Source of the DNA: Alkalihalobacillus sp. LMS39
GTDB taxonomy: Bacteria; Bacillota; Bacilli; Bacillales; Bacillaceae_F
NCBI RefSeq assembly: GCF_022812285.1
Contig: NZ_CP093300.1
Span: 744,001-808,000, forward strand
DNA: 64,000 bases
Direction of reading: 5' to 3'
Shown here piece by piece: positions 8,990-17,646 of this stretch. The notes below the pieces were generated by a model. That model was not told the DNA's origin and searched no databases. It was given only the letters and a program-made list of their open reading frames with translations. A program made the position numbers and the translations under genes. The stretch's first letter is position 1. The number at the start of each line of letters is the position of its first letter.

Positions 8990-9816
8990 TAGCAACGTTC
9001 CGTGAAAAATTAAAAAGTCAAAAAGTGATTGTCATTTGTTCAGTTATTTTGTGTGTATTATTGTTTATTACTATCTTTGCTCCTTGGCTTGCACCGAATG
9101 ATCCAATTGCAGTCAATTTAGTTCATAAACTACAACAACCTTCTCTAACATATCCATTAGGAACAGATCATTTAGGTCGATGTACATTTTCACGTATCTT
9201 ACATGGTGCAAGAATTTCGTTAGGGTATGCTTTAATTATTTTTATATCAGCATTAAGCATTGGTTTGATTATCGGAATTCTTGCAGGGTATTTCGGTGGT
9301 TGGATAGACCAATTGTTAATGAGATTCGGTGATGCTCTAATGGCAATCCCAAGTCTTTTGTTTGTTCTTGGTTTTGTAGGAATTTGGGGAGCGGGTCTTA
9401 AACAAGTTGTATTAGGGCTAATTCTTGTACAATGGGTTTATTACGCTAGGATAATACGTGGAATGGTATTAAGCTTGAAAGAACGAAACTATATTATGGC
9501 TGCGAAAATCAGTGGATCTTCTACTTGGACCATTGTAAAGAAACATATTTTTCCTAATGTTCTCCCGCCACTAGCGGTAATGGGCACACTTGAAATGGGA
9601 TGGGCGATTATGAGTTTATCCTCCATGTCTTTTCTAGGGTTAGGAGTGCAACCACCTACACCGGAATGGGGGGCGATGATTCATGAAGGGAAATCTTATA
9701 TTCGGACACACCCAGCTTTAATGATTTACCCAGGATTAATGATAATGTTAGTGGTTGTTACTTTCAATTTATTAGGGGAGTCACTATCTGAACGTTTTGG
9801 GGTTAAACGTCGCTAA
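8986..9816 (+). CDS. nikC: ABC transporter permease NikC-type
   Basis: A 276-residue permease of the DppC/NikC family, starting within an ATGA overlap with nikB. Typical marks are FAPWLAPNDPIAVNL and YPLGTDHLGRCTFSRILHGA near the N terminus, several membrane helices and an EAA loop (LSLKERNYIMAAKISGSS). It pairs with NikB to form the import channel. Transport direction is inward because a binding lipoprotein is encoded in the same operon. Confidence 0.85.
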   Translation: MIATFREKLKSQKVIVICSVILCVLLFITIFAPWLAPNDPIAVNLVHKLQQPSLTYPLGTDHLGRCTFSRILHGARISLGYALIIFISALSIGLIIGILAGYFGGWIDQLLMRFGDALMAIPSLLFVLGFVGIWGAGLKQVVLGLILVQWVYYARIIRGMVLSLKERNYIMAAKISGSSTWTIVKKHIFPNVLPPLAVMGTLEMGWAIMSLSSMSFLGLGVQPPTPEWGAMIHEGKSYIRTHPALMIYPGLMIMLVVVTFNLLGESLSERFGVKRR

Positions 9817-9832
9817 TGAAAAGGATTGTTAA

Positions 9833-10666
9833 ATGATGAATTCAAATGAAAGAGTTGTTTTATGTGTGAAAGATTTGCATGTGCAAGTAGCCACAAGCAA
9901 AGGTGTGTCCACACTTATACAGGATATTAATTTTGAGGTGAAAAAAGGTCAAATTCTAGGCCTTGTTGGGGAAAGTGGTTGTGGTAAAACCGTTACAAGT
10001 ATGTCTATCCTACAGTTGCATGATAAAAATAATTTACAAATCAAGGGAAGTATTACTCTAGAAGGAAAGGAATTGAATGGCCTTGAAAACAAAGAAATGC
10101 GAAAAATTCGCGGGAAAGATATTGCTTTCGTTATGCAAAACCCGATGAATGCATTTACTCCTGTTTTTACGATTGGTCATCAATTTATTGAAACAATTAA
10201 ATCTCATACGTCATTAACTAAAAAGCAAGCAAAAGAGCTTGCGATGGATGTCTTGGAAAGTGTGAATTTGGAAAACCCCAATAAGTTATTAAAAAGCTAC
10301 CCTTTCCAATTAAGTGGCGGAATGCTTCAACGAGTGATGATTGCTATTGCAACATGCTTACAACCTTCTGTGATTATTGCTGATGAACCAACTACAGCCC
10401 TTGATCTTCATAGCCAGTTATTAGTACTGCGATTATTAGATAAAATACGTACGGAATATGGAACCGCGATTTTACTTATTTCTCATGATCTAGGTGTTAT
10501 ATCAGAGATGGCTGATGATTGTATTGTAATGCAAAATGGTAGAATTGTTGAATCAGCAAATGTGTTAGAATTATTTGATAACCCAAAACACGAGTATACG
10601 AGGCAGTTATTAAGAACAAGGCCGACCTTATATTCTGAGAAACAACCATATACTTATATGTTGTGA
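9833..10666 (+). CDS. nikD: ABC transporter ATPase NikD-type
   Basis: A 277-residue cytoplasmic ATPase of the Opp/Nik group. It has Walker A GESGCGKT (residues 49-56), the signature LSGGMLQR, Walker B VIIADEPTT and the switch His in LISHDLG. The LSGGMLQR form with Met is usual for NikD. It powers import with NikE. The start follows a modest GGA site 16 bases after nikC; ATG codons at 9833 and 9836 are both possible. Confidence 0.85.
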   Translation: MMNSNERVVLCVKDLHVQVATSKGVSTLIQDINFEVKKGQILGLVGESGCGKTVTSMSILQLHDKNNLQIKGSITLEGKELNGLENKEMRKIRGKDIAFVMQNPMNAFTPVFTIGHQFIETIKSHTSLTKKQAKELAMDVLESVNLENPNKLLKSYPFQLSGGMLQRVMIAIATCLQPSVIIADEPTTALDLHSQLLVLRLLDKIRTEYGTAILLISHDLGVISEMADDCIVMQNGRIVESANVLELFDNPKHEYTRQLLRTRPTLYSEKQPYTYML

Positions 10667-10697
10667 TTACCGATTACATACTCGGAAGGTGAAACCA

Positions 10698-11510
10698 TTG
10701 AGCTTATTACAGGTAAAACAAGTACACCTTAGCTTTAATTCTAAGAAACTATTTAAAGAAAACACCCTATCAAATAAAGTTCTTAATGATGTTTCTTTTA
10801 CTATTGAAGAGGGAACATGTTTGGGCTTAATAGGTACAAGCGGAGCCGGAAAAAGTACTTTAGGAAAAGTAATTCTCGGAATTCAACCTCCACAACAAGG
10901 TCAAGTTTTGTTTCAAGGATATGATATATATAATATTGGGAAAGTAACACAACAAAAACTACGTCGTGATTTACAAGTTGTATTTCAAGACTCATATTCA
11001 GCAGTTAACCCGCGGATGACAGCTGAACATATTATTAGTGAACCACTAGAAAACTATGAAAAATTAACAAAAAGAGAACAAAGAATAAGAATTATTGAGC
11101 TTTTAGAAAGAGTGGGATTAAGTGAAAAGGATTTAAAAAAATATCCACATCAATTTAGTGGCGGACAACTACAAAGAATAAACATTGCTAGAGCGATCGC
11201 TCTTAATCCAAAGTTAATTGTTCTTGATGAATCAGTAAGTAGTTTGGATATGGTAACACAAAGCTTAATTTTACAATTATTAGAGAAATTGAAACAGGAC
11301 TTCGGTTTAGCGTATCTTTTTATTACCCATGATATTAAAGTGGCTTTTTCCATTTCTGACCGTATAGGTGTACTTGAAAAAGGAGAATTAATTGAACTTT
11401 ACAATTCAAAAGATGATTTTTTTTCATCGCAACATCCTGTTGTTAAAAGGCTAAGATCTTCTATTCTTGCGGAACACCCACGCTTTCGTAAACTCATCGG
11501 GACAACATAA
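10698..11510 (+). CDS. nikE: ABC transporter ATPase NikE-type
   Basis: A 270-residue ATPase, the partner of NikD. Walker A is GTSGAGKS, the signature is FSGGQLQRINIARA, and Walker B is LIVLDESVSSLD with ITHD following. I chose the TTG at 10698 because GGAAGG ends six bases before it and the family start is near LLQVKQV; the GTG at 10689 lies inside that ribosome site. It is the last gene of the importer operon, followed by a terminator at 11604. Confidence 0.85.
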   Translation: MSLLQVKQVHLSFNSKKLFKENTLSNKVLNDVSFTIEEGTCLGLIGTSGAGKSTLGKVILGIQPPQQGQVLFQGYDIYNIGKVTQQKLRRDLQVVFQDSYSAVNPRMTAEHIISEPLENYEKLTKREQRIRIIELLERVGLSEKDLKKYPHQFSGGQLQRINIARAIALNPKLIVLDESVSSLDMVTQSLILQLLEKLKQDFGLAYLFITHDIKVAFSISDRIGVLEKGELIELYNSKDDFFSSQHPVVKRLRSSILAEHPRFRKLIGTT

Positions 11511-11603
11511 GAACATATCTAAATACATTTTTTTATTAGTATGTTTTGAAATCGCCATTCTATCAAAGCACATATAGAAAATGTTGCTGTGGAAACATAG
11601 ATT

Positions 11604-11637
11604 AAATGAGTCCCGAACATGGCGCTCATTTTTTTTT
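11604..11637 (+). terminator. Terminator after nikE
   Basis: AAATGAG (11604-11610) pairs with CTCATTT (11625-11631), followed by an uninterrupted T run to 11637. It lies 94 bases after the nikE stop and is the likely end of the importer transcript. Confidence 0.75.
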
Positions 11638-11724
11638 GTATGCACGAAATCGGATAGAAGATGGGAGTATTCATTTATAGTGGGTTTGAGCTATGTTTGC
11701 AAGGTGAACAAAGGTAATTTGATG

Positions 11725-11757
11725 AAAGGGTCTGTTTGACGAACAAACAGACCCTTT
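11725..11757. repeat. Perfect 14-bp inverted repeat
   Basis: AAAGGGTCTGTTTG and CAAACAGACCCTTT flank a five-base loop. The hairpin is strong on both strands but has no adjacent T run, so it is not a standard terminator. It may be a processing site or the trace of a mobile element. Confidence 0.7.
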
Positions 11758-12090
11758 GCTGATTCGAACATGAGACAGAGAGAGCAGAGTCAGTGGTGGC
11801 AACTGAAGGGTATCAGTTAATTGCAATATGAGGCAGAGGCAGATAAAGCACTAAATGTCATCGTAGTATAGAACAGATCGATGCTTTAACAAGCGTTATG
11901 GACAAATTTAAAAACTTGTGAGGTGATACACACAATATGAGTGACATTTTCATACCTGCGAAAAAGGACTAAAAAAAAAGACTAAAAGGCTAAAGCGCTT
12001 CCTGTCTCTTTAATCTACCAATCGAAGAAGTAGAGATTCAAGACCAGCGATTCGTTGGTATAGTAAGGAAAGCATAGATTACAACTACTT

Positions 12091-12780
12091 TTATCCCTTA
12101 TGTCCATGTTTCCAAATCCCAACGGCAATCCAAATACAACCAATTGCAATGAGCAGACCGTGTGCGATTCGAAGGGGTTGGATAGCAAGATATTGGGGAA
12201 GGTATAAAACAAATCCAACGGCAAGTGGTATCCCAGCCCATCTTGTCAGTATTCCCGATTTCCAGATAGCAATCGCAATCAAAATCGTACCGAGCGCAAG
12301 CAACATGAGCCCAAGGAAAATCATAAAAAATCCAGGACCAAATCGAATCGTATTTGCTAGTTCTAGAACACTAGCACTTTGTTGAACAAGTGCTTCTTGA
12401 CCAATGACCGAAAGCGCGAACACCTCAGCACCGTAAAAGGGCAAGGTCAATCCCACGCCCAAATAGCTTAAAAGTACCCCAGTTAACACTGCTTTTCGTG
12501 CTTTGTTATTTTCTATTGTGTTATATAACCCTAATAATCCTAAAGGCAATAATAGAAAAGCGATAATCCCTAAAACATGAGAAAGCATCCAAGCATTTGA
12601 AGCAAATGCTGCTGCACCTTGCAATGTTGCCTCATCTGAAAATGGTCGAAGTGCCGGATACAAAAAGAATAAAATCCCGGACAAACATAGAGAGAAAACA
12701 GCGATAGGACGCAAAAAAGCTTTCAATAGTGCCACTTTGTTCAGCGTTTCTTGTAACGTTGGACGAGCAGTATGATTCAT
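12091..12780 (-). CDS. Multi-pass membrane protein, function unknown
   Basis: A 229-residue protein with about six hydrophobic helices (for example FLRPIAVFSLCLSGILFFLY and LSHVLGIIAFLLLPLGLLGL). The ATG at 12780 is preferred over the GTG at 12789 because AAGGAG ends eight bases before it. No enzyme motif is visible, and I do not recognise the family. It stands alone between the importer and the conjugation module. Two palindromes overlap its promoter region, so it is probably controlled by a dimeric repressor encoded elsewhere. Confidence 0.75.
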   Translation of the reverse strand: MNHTARPTLQETLNKVALLKAFLRPIAVFSLCLSGILFFLYPALRPFSDEATLQGAAAFASNAWMLSHVLGIIAFLLLPLGLLGLYNTIENNKARKAVLTGVLLSYLGVGLTLPFYGAEVFALSVIGQEALVQQSASVLELANTIRFGPGFFMIFLGLMLLALGTILIAIAIWKSGILTRWAGIPLAVGFVLYLPQYLAIQPLRIAHGLLIAIGCIWIAVGIWKHGHKG

Positions 12781-12809
12781 TTTTTCCACTCCTTATATTA
12801 ATCGACATT

Positions 12810-12860
12810 AAAACTAATAGCATTAGTTTTAAGTATATTATAACTAATGCCATTAGTTTT
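12810..12860 (-). promoter_or_regulatory. Tandem palindromic operator
   Basis: Two palindromes with the same half-site: arms AAAACTAAT/ATTAGTTTT at 12810-12830 (9/9) and ATAACTAAT/ATTAGTTTT at 12840-12860 (8/9), each with a three-base centre. The centres are exactly 30 bp apart, about three helical turns. A TATAAT-like -10 for the downstream minus-strand gene lies between them. Confidence 0.75.
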
Positions 12861-13130
12861 GGATATAGATGATTTGTAAATTTTTTGTAATATGTAAAGT
12901 GGTAGGTTTATATCGAAGTTTATTCAAACCAGTAAGTAGATATTATGTGCATAAAATAAAGGGGAGAAAAGGTTAAAAAGACATTTGTTTGTACTTCAAT
13001 GAGCTTAAAAGAATGTAAAAATTTCTTAGCATATCCTACCATAGAAATATGAAAAATGCCTCTTTTGTTTTACCAAATTTTATCCTATTATGGTATAGCG
13101 TTGGTAATTGATTGGAAGGGATTGAAAAGT

Positions 13131-14558
13131 GTGAATGTCGATGAACATACATTAAATGCAATAGAGATTGTCTCAGAAGGAACAAAGTTAACTAGTCAAT
13201 TACTTTTATACCTTATGAAAAGTGTTGTTAATATTTTTGAAAAAAAAGCAGAAAAAATAGTTATTGATGGTTCTCATAAAGAAGGGAAGCAAAAGATCAA
13301 TGACCTATTAAAAAAGCATAAAGCTAGAATTGAAACAATTGATGGTAACTTAACTAAAGAAGAACTAAGAGATTATCAAAGGGAATTTAAAAAGCTAGGT
13401 GTAGATTTTTCAGTGGTTAAAAATGGAAAAGATAGCTATTCTTTCTTTTTCGCTAGTGAACATGCGAATGTTATTGAAAAAGGACTTAGGAATGTCCTTG
13501 AATTAAAAAGTAGAGTTAAAGACAACAAAGAAGTGCAAGAGGCAGAACTTCAATTAAACGCTGAAAAACACAAATTGTCCGAGGGGGAAATCAAAAAAAC
13601 TAAAAATATCTATGATAGCTCATCCGTGTACATAATCCTATCCACTGAAGACAAAAAAAAGATTTTAGATGATGTTAATAAGTTGGGATTTGGTCAGAAA
13701 TATGACTCACTAGTAGCTTTTGACGAAGGAAATATAAATGAAATCCATTTAAAAAATAAAAGAAATAATTCATTGGGTAATGGAGACTTAAAGATTGAAG
13801 TAGATAAATATACAGGAAAGGTAACTATTTATGAAAAAGTTGGAGAGACTCGTGATAAATCTGAGTATCTAATGAAACAAAAAAACATTGATGTATCTAT
13901 TAATATCGAAGACAAAAAAAAGGTTTTAGAATACCCAGATATAAGTGAATTATCCGAAAGTGAAAAGGCCCTCTTTAACAAGATGAAAGCTCGTGATGAA
14001 ATCGCAAAAAAAGTAGAGAGTGAAATCAAAGTTGAATTACAAATATCAATTCCCAATGAGTTATCCCGAACAGATAAAGGTCCAACTACTGAAATGAAGA
14101 CTACCGAACCTAATAATAGTGAAATAAAGACAAAAGAAGAAGCAAAGTCAATCCTCCACGAAAAATTATCTAAACTAGATGATAAAGAACTCGATTTATT
14201 CGTGCAGTATAAAACATATGAAAATGAAGTCGAACCACCAAAGTACAATTTATCCAAAGGATATGCTGAAGCAGATAAAGTAACAGAAATGCAAAAAAGC
14301 TTTCCAAATGATTTAGCAAAAGAAATAAAGTTTTTAGACAGCGGAATTAAGACCCCCATCGAAGTTAACAACAGCAAAAAATTGACAACAAAAGAAATTC
14401 TTAATGAAGCAAAAAAACACCAAATGGAACGTCAAAAGCAAAAAGAAAGTGTGAATACTAAAGCTTTTTCAATAGAAGCTCTCAAAAATAAAATTGAAGA
14501 AATTAAAGGTAAAACAGACAAAAAAGCAGTTATTAAGAAGGAAGAGCAATCACTATAA
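13131..14558 (+). CDS. PcfB-like (DUF3801) conjugation protein
   Basis: A 475-residue, Lys/Glu-rich cytoplasmic protein. The N-terminal 150 residues (IEIVSEGTKLTSQLLLYLMK, then INDLLKKHKARIETI and FKKLGVDFSVVKNG) fit the PcfB/DUF3801 domain, a factor that links relaxosomes to the coupling protein. The long C-terminal part is helical and unassigned. The GTG at 13131 is chosen because GGAAGGG ends ten bases upstream; an ATG at 13056 lacks a ribosome site and adds unlike sequence. It opens the first transcription unit of the conjugation module. Confidence 0.7.
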   Translation: MNVDEHTLNAIEIVSEGTKLTSQLLLYLMKSVVNIFEKKAEKIVIDGSHKEGKQKINDLLKKHKARIETIDGNLTKEELRDYQREFKKLGVDFSVVKNGKDSYSFFFASEHANVIEKGLRNVLELKSRVKDNKEVQEAELQLNAEKHKLSEGEIKKTKNIYDSSSVYIILSTEDKKKILDDVNKLGFGQKYDSLVAFDEGNINEIHLKNKRNNSLGNGDLKIEVDKYTGKVTIYEKVGETRDKSEYLMKQKNIDVSINIEDKKKVLEYPDISELSESEKALFNKMKARDEIAKKVESEIKVELQISIPNELSRTDKGPTTEMKTTEPNNSEIKTKEEAKSILHEKLSKLDDKELDLFVQYKTYENEVEPPKYNLSKGYAEADKVTEMQKSFPNDLAKEIKFLDSGIKTPIEVNNSKKLTTKEILNEAKKHQMERQKQKESVNTKAFSIEALKNKIEEIKGKTDKKAVIKKEEQSL

Positions 14559-14570
14559 AAAGGAGCAGGA

Positions 14571-15095
14571 ATGATGAACGATGAAGCACAAGAAAGAACT
14601 TTGGAATTGGCCTATAAAACGGTATGTGAATTTGAAAAAGCAAAGTATGAGAGAATTTATGTAGACGAACATAATCAAATCACATATCAGGTAGACAAAG
14701 AACAATTCTTAGAGCTAGAGCACCATAACGAAAAAGATATGGATAGTAGTTTTTTCTCTCCTGTGAAATATCCATCATATAAAAATCTATTTAATCAACT
14801 ATACAGAAGAAACTTTACTCGTAATGTATTTGCAATTCAACCTGAACTTCTAAAAAATGAAATTGGTGAGGATAATTTAATAGGTGTAATTAAACAAGAT
14901 GAACAATTGAGAAGAAGGTACTTAAAAAACGTTAAAGAGGTCGATTTAGATAATGATGGAGTACCTGACCGAATCGATATTGATGATACAAGAAATAGTG
15001 TTCAAATTGTCTCCGATCTTAGTTTGGTAAAATCTTCAACAGATAAAGAAACAGAACGTCACAATAAACGAAAGGATGAATTGGCAAGGGAATAG
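14571..15095 (+). CDS. Conjugation-module protein with DxDxDG tail
   Basis: A 174-residue soluble protein 12 bases after the PcfB-like gene, with AAGGAG upstream. Its C-terminal part contains DLDNDGVPDRIDIDDTRNSV, an acidic loop like those at the ends of relaxases and accessory proteins of Firmicutes conjugative elements and like EF-hand/dockerin calcium loops. The N-terminal part is unassigned. Its position suggests DNA processing or substrate docking, but this is inference. Confidence 0.6.
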   Translation: MMNDEAQERTLELAYKTVCEFEKAKYERIYVDEHNQITYQVDKEQFLELEHHNEKDMDSSFFSPVKYPSYKNLFNQLYRRNFTRNVFAIQPELLKNEIGEDNLIGVIKQDEQLRRRYLKNVKEVDLDNDGVPDRIDIDDTRNSVQIVSDLSLVKSSTDKETERHNKRKDELARE

Positions 15096-15147
15096 AAAGC
15101 AATATCGTTTTGTATCTTGAATGTATCTAAAAATAGGAGGGATAAAA

Positions 15148-15318
15148 ATGAAGTTTCTTAGAGGACTATGTCTAGTTATAGGCAAATTATTAATTATCTT
15201 AGGCAAATTATTAATTTTCACAATTACAGTCACATTCGCTATTTTAAAATTCACAACCTCAATATTTTTAATGATTATGCGTATAGGTGCTTTTGCTTCA
15301 TATACATCTAGATATTAA
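15148..15318 (+). CDS. Small membrane protein, 56 aa
   Basis: MKFLRGLCLVIGKLLIILGK followed by two hydrophobic helices and little else. The ATG at 15148 has TAGGAGGG eight bases upstream; an in-frame ATG at 15121 has none. An internal repeat IGKLLIILGKLLIF is visible. It is the last gene of the first conjugation unit, closed by the terminator at 15326. Function unknown. Confidence 0.7.
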   Translation: MKFLRGLCLVIGKLLIILGKLLIFTITVTFAILKFTTSIFLMIMRIGAFASYTSRY

Positions 15319-15325
15319 ATATTAA

Positions 15326-15353
15326 AAAACACTAGGCTTCCTAGTGTTTTTTT
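15326..15353 (+). terminator. Terminator of first conjugation unit
   Basis: AAAACACTAGG and CCTAGTGTTTT form an 11-bp stem with a three-base loop, followed by TTT. It lies eight bases after the 56-aa gene. Confidence 0.9.
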
Positions 15354-15663
15354 ACGTCCATGCCTATGCGCACCAATTCATAACTCAAAGAGAACTTTTG
15401 TAAACTAAGTTAAAAATTTTTCCTTGATATTTCTGATTTTATCTAATAAATGAGTTGGGAACTTTATTAAATTCTTTCTGTAATTTTATTACTCCTTTCA
15501 TATAAAAATACAAGAGTTGAGATATTATTTCCTTCTTATTCAGCCTAGTATTCGCTTTACGTATGTTGAATATTTTGTTGTGTTAATTATTGTTCAAGTG
15601 AGGTTATTTTAAATATATATACTCTAGATGAGATTGGAACAGACAAATAGGAATTAAGGATAA
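15354..15663. other. AT-rich spacer
   Basis: About 310 bases between the two conjugation transcription units. I see no frame with a ribosome site, no RNA gene and no clear repeat. Confidence 0.5.
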
Positions 15664-15692
15664 TTGACTTTCATACCAATTGGTAAAATATA
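15664..15692 (+). promoter_or_regulatory. Candidate promoter and operator of the T4SS operon
   Basis: TTGACT (15664-15669) is a good -35; an AATATA/TATAGG region 16-20 bases on may be the -10. The space between contains the perfect 12-bp palindrome TACCAATTGGTA (15674-15685), placed where a repressor would block RNA polymerase. Confidence 0.5.
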
Positions 15693-15791
15693 GGTATAAA
15701 GTTTTTTTTTATATAAAAGGTGAGAAAATTCCAGTTTTTTCTGGTAATATCTTCTTGTATAGTTGCTAAAAAAGTCGAGAAAGAAGGGAAC

Positions 15792-16400
15792 ATGATGAAA
15801 TATCACAATTTGGCAATTGCGATTTTAAGTATATTGCTTATTACCGCTTGTTCAAATGACAGTAAGACAAATCCTAGTAGTGATGAAGAAGAAACAACGG
15901 TTATTAGGAAATATGAGTCAGTTGAATTGCCCGTACAAATTTACAGAGATGAAAATTACGAACCAGGACATGAAGCTACTTTTATTCGGACTATTGAGTC
16001 AATAGAAGTAACTAAGTTTACAGAGGGTTCAGCTATTGATTTCTTTGATCGTTATGATCGCCAAACTCAAGACATGAATTTAGATTTAGTTAACGATTAC
16101 AAACAAGTAATAATCTCTATGTCACACGCTTTAGAAAGTGAAACAGTTTCAGATCATCATGAAGCTTTCATCTTAGATAGAAATAGCCAAATACTTTTTA
16201 ATAATGAGCCACTCCTTAACGAAGTTGTTAATTATCAGCTGCAACAGGCAACATTAGAACGTCGTATGGGCCGAAATTACGAAACAGAAGGAGATGTGAT
16301 ACTGGCTATTCCAAACGAACTTTTTGAAGGGATTTTACAATTGAAAACAGTAAGCAGAAACAACTCGGATAATGAGGTTATTTATCTTGACTTGAAATAG
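15792..16400 (+). CDS. Lipoprotein of conjugation module
   Basis: A 202-residue lipoprotein. The signal (NLAIAILSILLITAC) has a clear lipobox, with Cys about residue 19. The ATG at 15792 follows GAAGGG; an in-frame GTG at 15720 would put 24 extra residues before the signal. The mature part is acidic and unassigned. As first gene of the secretion operon it may assist the channel at the outer face or act in surface exclusion, both inferences from position. Confidence 0.7.
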   Translation: MMKYHNLAIAILSILLITACSNDSKTNPSSDEEETTVIRKYESVELPVQIYRDENYEPGHEATFIRTIESIEVTKFTEGSAIDFFDRYDRQTQDMNLDLVNDYKQVIISMSHALESETVSDHHEAFILDRNSQILFNNEPLLNEVVNYQLQQATLERRMGRNYETEGDVILAIPNELFEGILQLKTVSRNNSDNEVIYLDLK

Positions 16401-16416
16401 AAAGTAGGTGATCTTT

Positions 16417-17295
16417 TTGCCGGGTTGGATACAAAACATGATCGATGCTATAGAAGAATGGTTTCTTGATACCATTACAGCATTTGTTGCATGGAATCTT
16501 AGACTAACGCACAATCTTTTTACTCACAGTATTAATACTGTACAAACACAAGTAAGCGAAACCCCTACAGAATTTAGTGCAACGCTCGTAGAAACACTAA
16601 GGGAAATATCAGATTTAGCTATAATGCCTGTCGCAGGATTGCTATTAACCTATGTGTTTTGTTACGAGATTTATAATCTTGTTGTGGAGAAAAACAGAGG
16701 AAATGATTTTGATACAGGACAAATGTTTTATCTCATTTTCAAGACAGCCATTATCATATTGTTGATTACAAATAGTTTTGATATTACTTTGGCGTTTTTT
16801 GATTTAGGAAAATGGATAACAAATCGTGTTCCTGAAGCTACATTGACACTTCCTCCTAATATAACAAGTTCAATTGTTGATTCAATTGACACCGTAGGAA
16901 CTGCATTCGGTATGGTGGGTTTATCCGTTATCATTTTAATCGTGACGTTTTTCATGACTGGCATTATCTATCTCGTAGCATGGACGAGGATCATTACCAT
17001 TTTGCTTTATATCTCAATCGCACCACTACCCTTTTCAACTTTAATGAATCGTGATTGGGTGGGTTCGATTGGTCAAACATACTTGAAACATTTGCTAGCA
17101 CTAATGCTACAAGGTTATTTCATGCTAGTGTGTTTGATTGTATATGCTGGCTTACTAGAAAAAACAGTAGTTATGATTACTGAACAAAGTCAACCGATTT
17201 TCGGACTTTTGCTGTTACTAGTATCCATGGCTATCCTAACGCTCACTTTAACCCGAACACACACATTAGCTAAATCAGTTGTGGGGGTAGTCTAA
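16417..17295 (+). CDS. TrbL/VirB6-like conjugation membrane protein
   Basis: A 292-residue polytopic protein with about six helices, matching the VirB6/TrbL-type channel component of Gram-positive conjugative elements (CD1112-like). Marks are the N-terminal amphipathic WIQNMIDAIEEWFLDTI and the central ITILLYISIAPLPFSTL, followed by a LLALMLQGYF segment. The TTG at 16417 has AGGTGATC just upstream; the GTG at 16408 sits inside that site. It forms the membrane pore of the type IV machine. Confidence 0.8.
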   Translation: MPGWIQNMIDAIEEWFLDTITAFVAWNLRLTHNLFTHSINTVQTQVSETPTEFSATLVETLREISDLAIMPVAGLLLTYVFCYEIYNLVVEKNRGNDFDTGQMFYLIFKTAIIILLITNSFDITLAFFDLGKWITNRVPEATLTLPPNITSSIVDSIDTVGTAFGMVGLSVIILIVTFFMTGIIYLVAWTRIITILLYISIAPLPFSTLMNRDWVGSIGQTYLKHLLALMLQGYFMLVCLIVYAGLLEKTVVMITEQSQPIFGLLLLLVSMAILTLTLTRTHTLAKSVVGVV

Positions 17296-17646
17296 ATGAA
17301 AAAGTGGTTAATTAAAAATAAAATTCTACTGATTGCATTCGGTATTACAACCGTTGTTTTCATAGTAATAACGTATTTTCAAATAAATCTAATTATGCAA
17401 CACCTACCTGACTTACATCATTATGCAGAAACTGGTGTCATTAGTGAACCACTTAACAAATTTGGAACGATAGGGATTTTTAATATCTTTATATTTGGGA
17501 TATGGGTGATTCTATTATTCGTAATTTTGTGGAAGATTATTTTCCCTTCAACTCAATCAGTCAAAAATGCTTTTCATGTGAATGATTTTGAATTTATTTT
17601 CGGGTTACCTTCCAATATCAGAAGGGAGCTGAAAAAACGTGAGTAA
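17296..17646 (+). CDS. Two-helix membrane protein of conjugation module
   Basis: A 116-residue protein with two membrane helices (ILLIAFGITTVVFIVITYF and IFNIFIFGIWVILLFVILW). It follows trbL without a gap and overlaps the next gene by eight bases. Small proteins of this shape lie at the same place in related conjugation clusters; no specific function is assigned. Confidence 0.75.
   Translation: MKKWLIKNKILLIAFGITTVVFIVITYFQINLIMQHLPDLHHYAETGVISEPLNKFGTIGIFNIFIFGIWVILLFVILWKIIFPSTQSVKNAFHVNDFEFIFGLPSNIRRELKKRE

Larger units (their letters stand above)
11511..12090. other. Intergenic region after nik operon
   Basis: No intact gene. It holds two hairpins (listed separately) and, around 11775-11920, a stretch that reads as protein only with frame changes (AESVVATEGYQLIAI, then YEAEADKALNVIVV, then EQIDALTSVMDKFKNL), probably a decayed coding fragment of unknown family. 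Confidence 0.5.

Noticed and set aside
13829-14377. 182-codon minus-strand frame opposite the PcfB-like gene
   Set aside because: Low-complexity Ser/Leu-rich shadow of a Lys/Glu-rich gene; no ribosome site and no domain.
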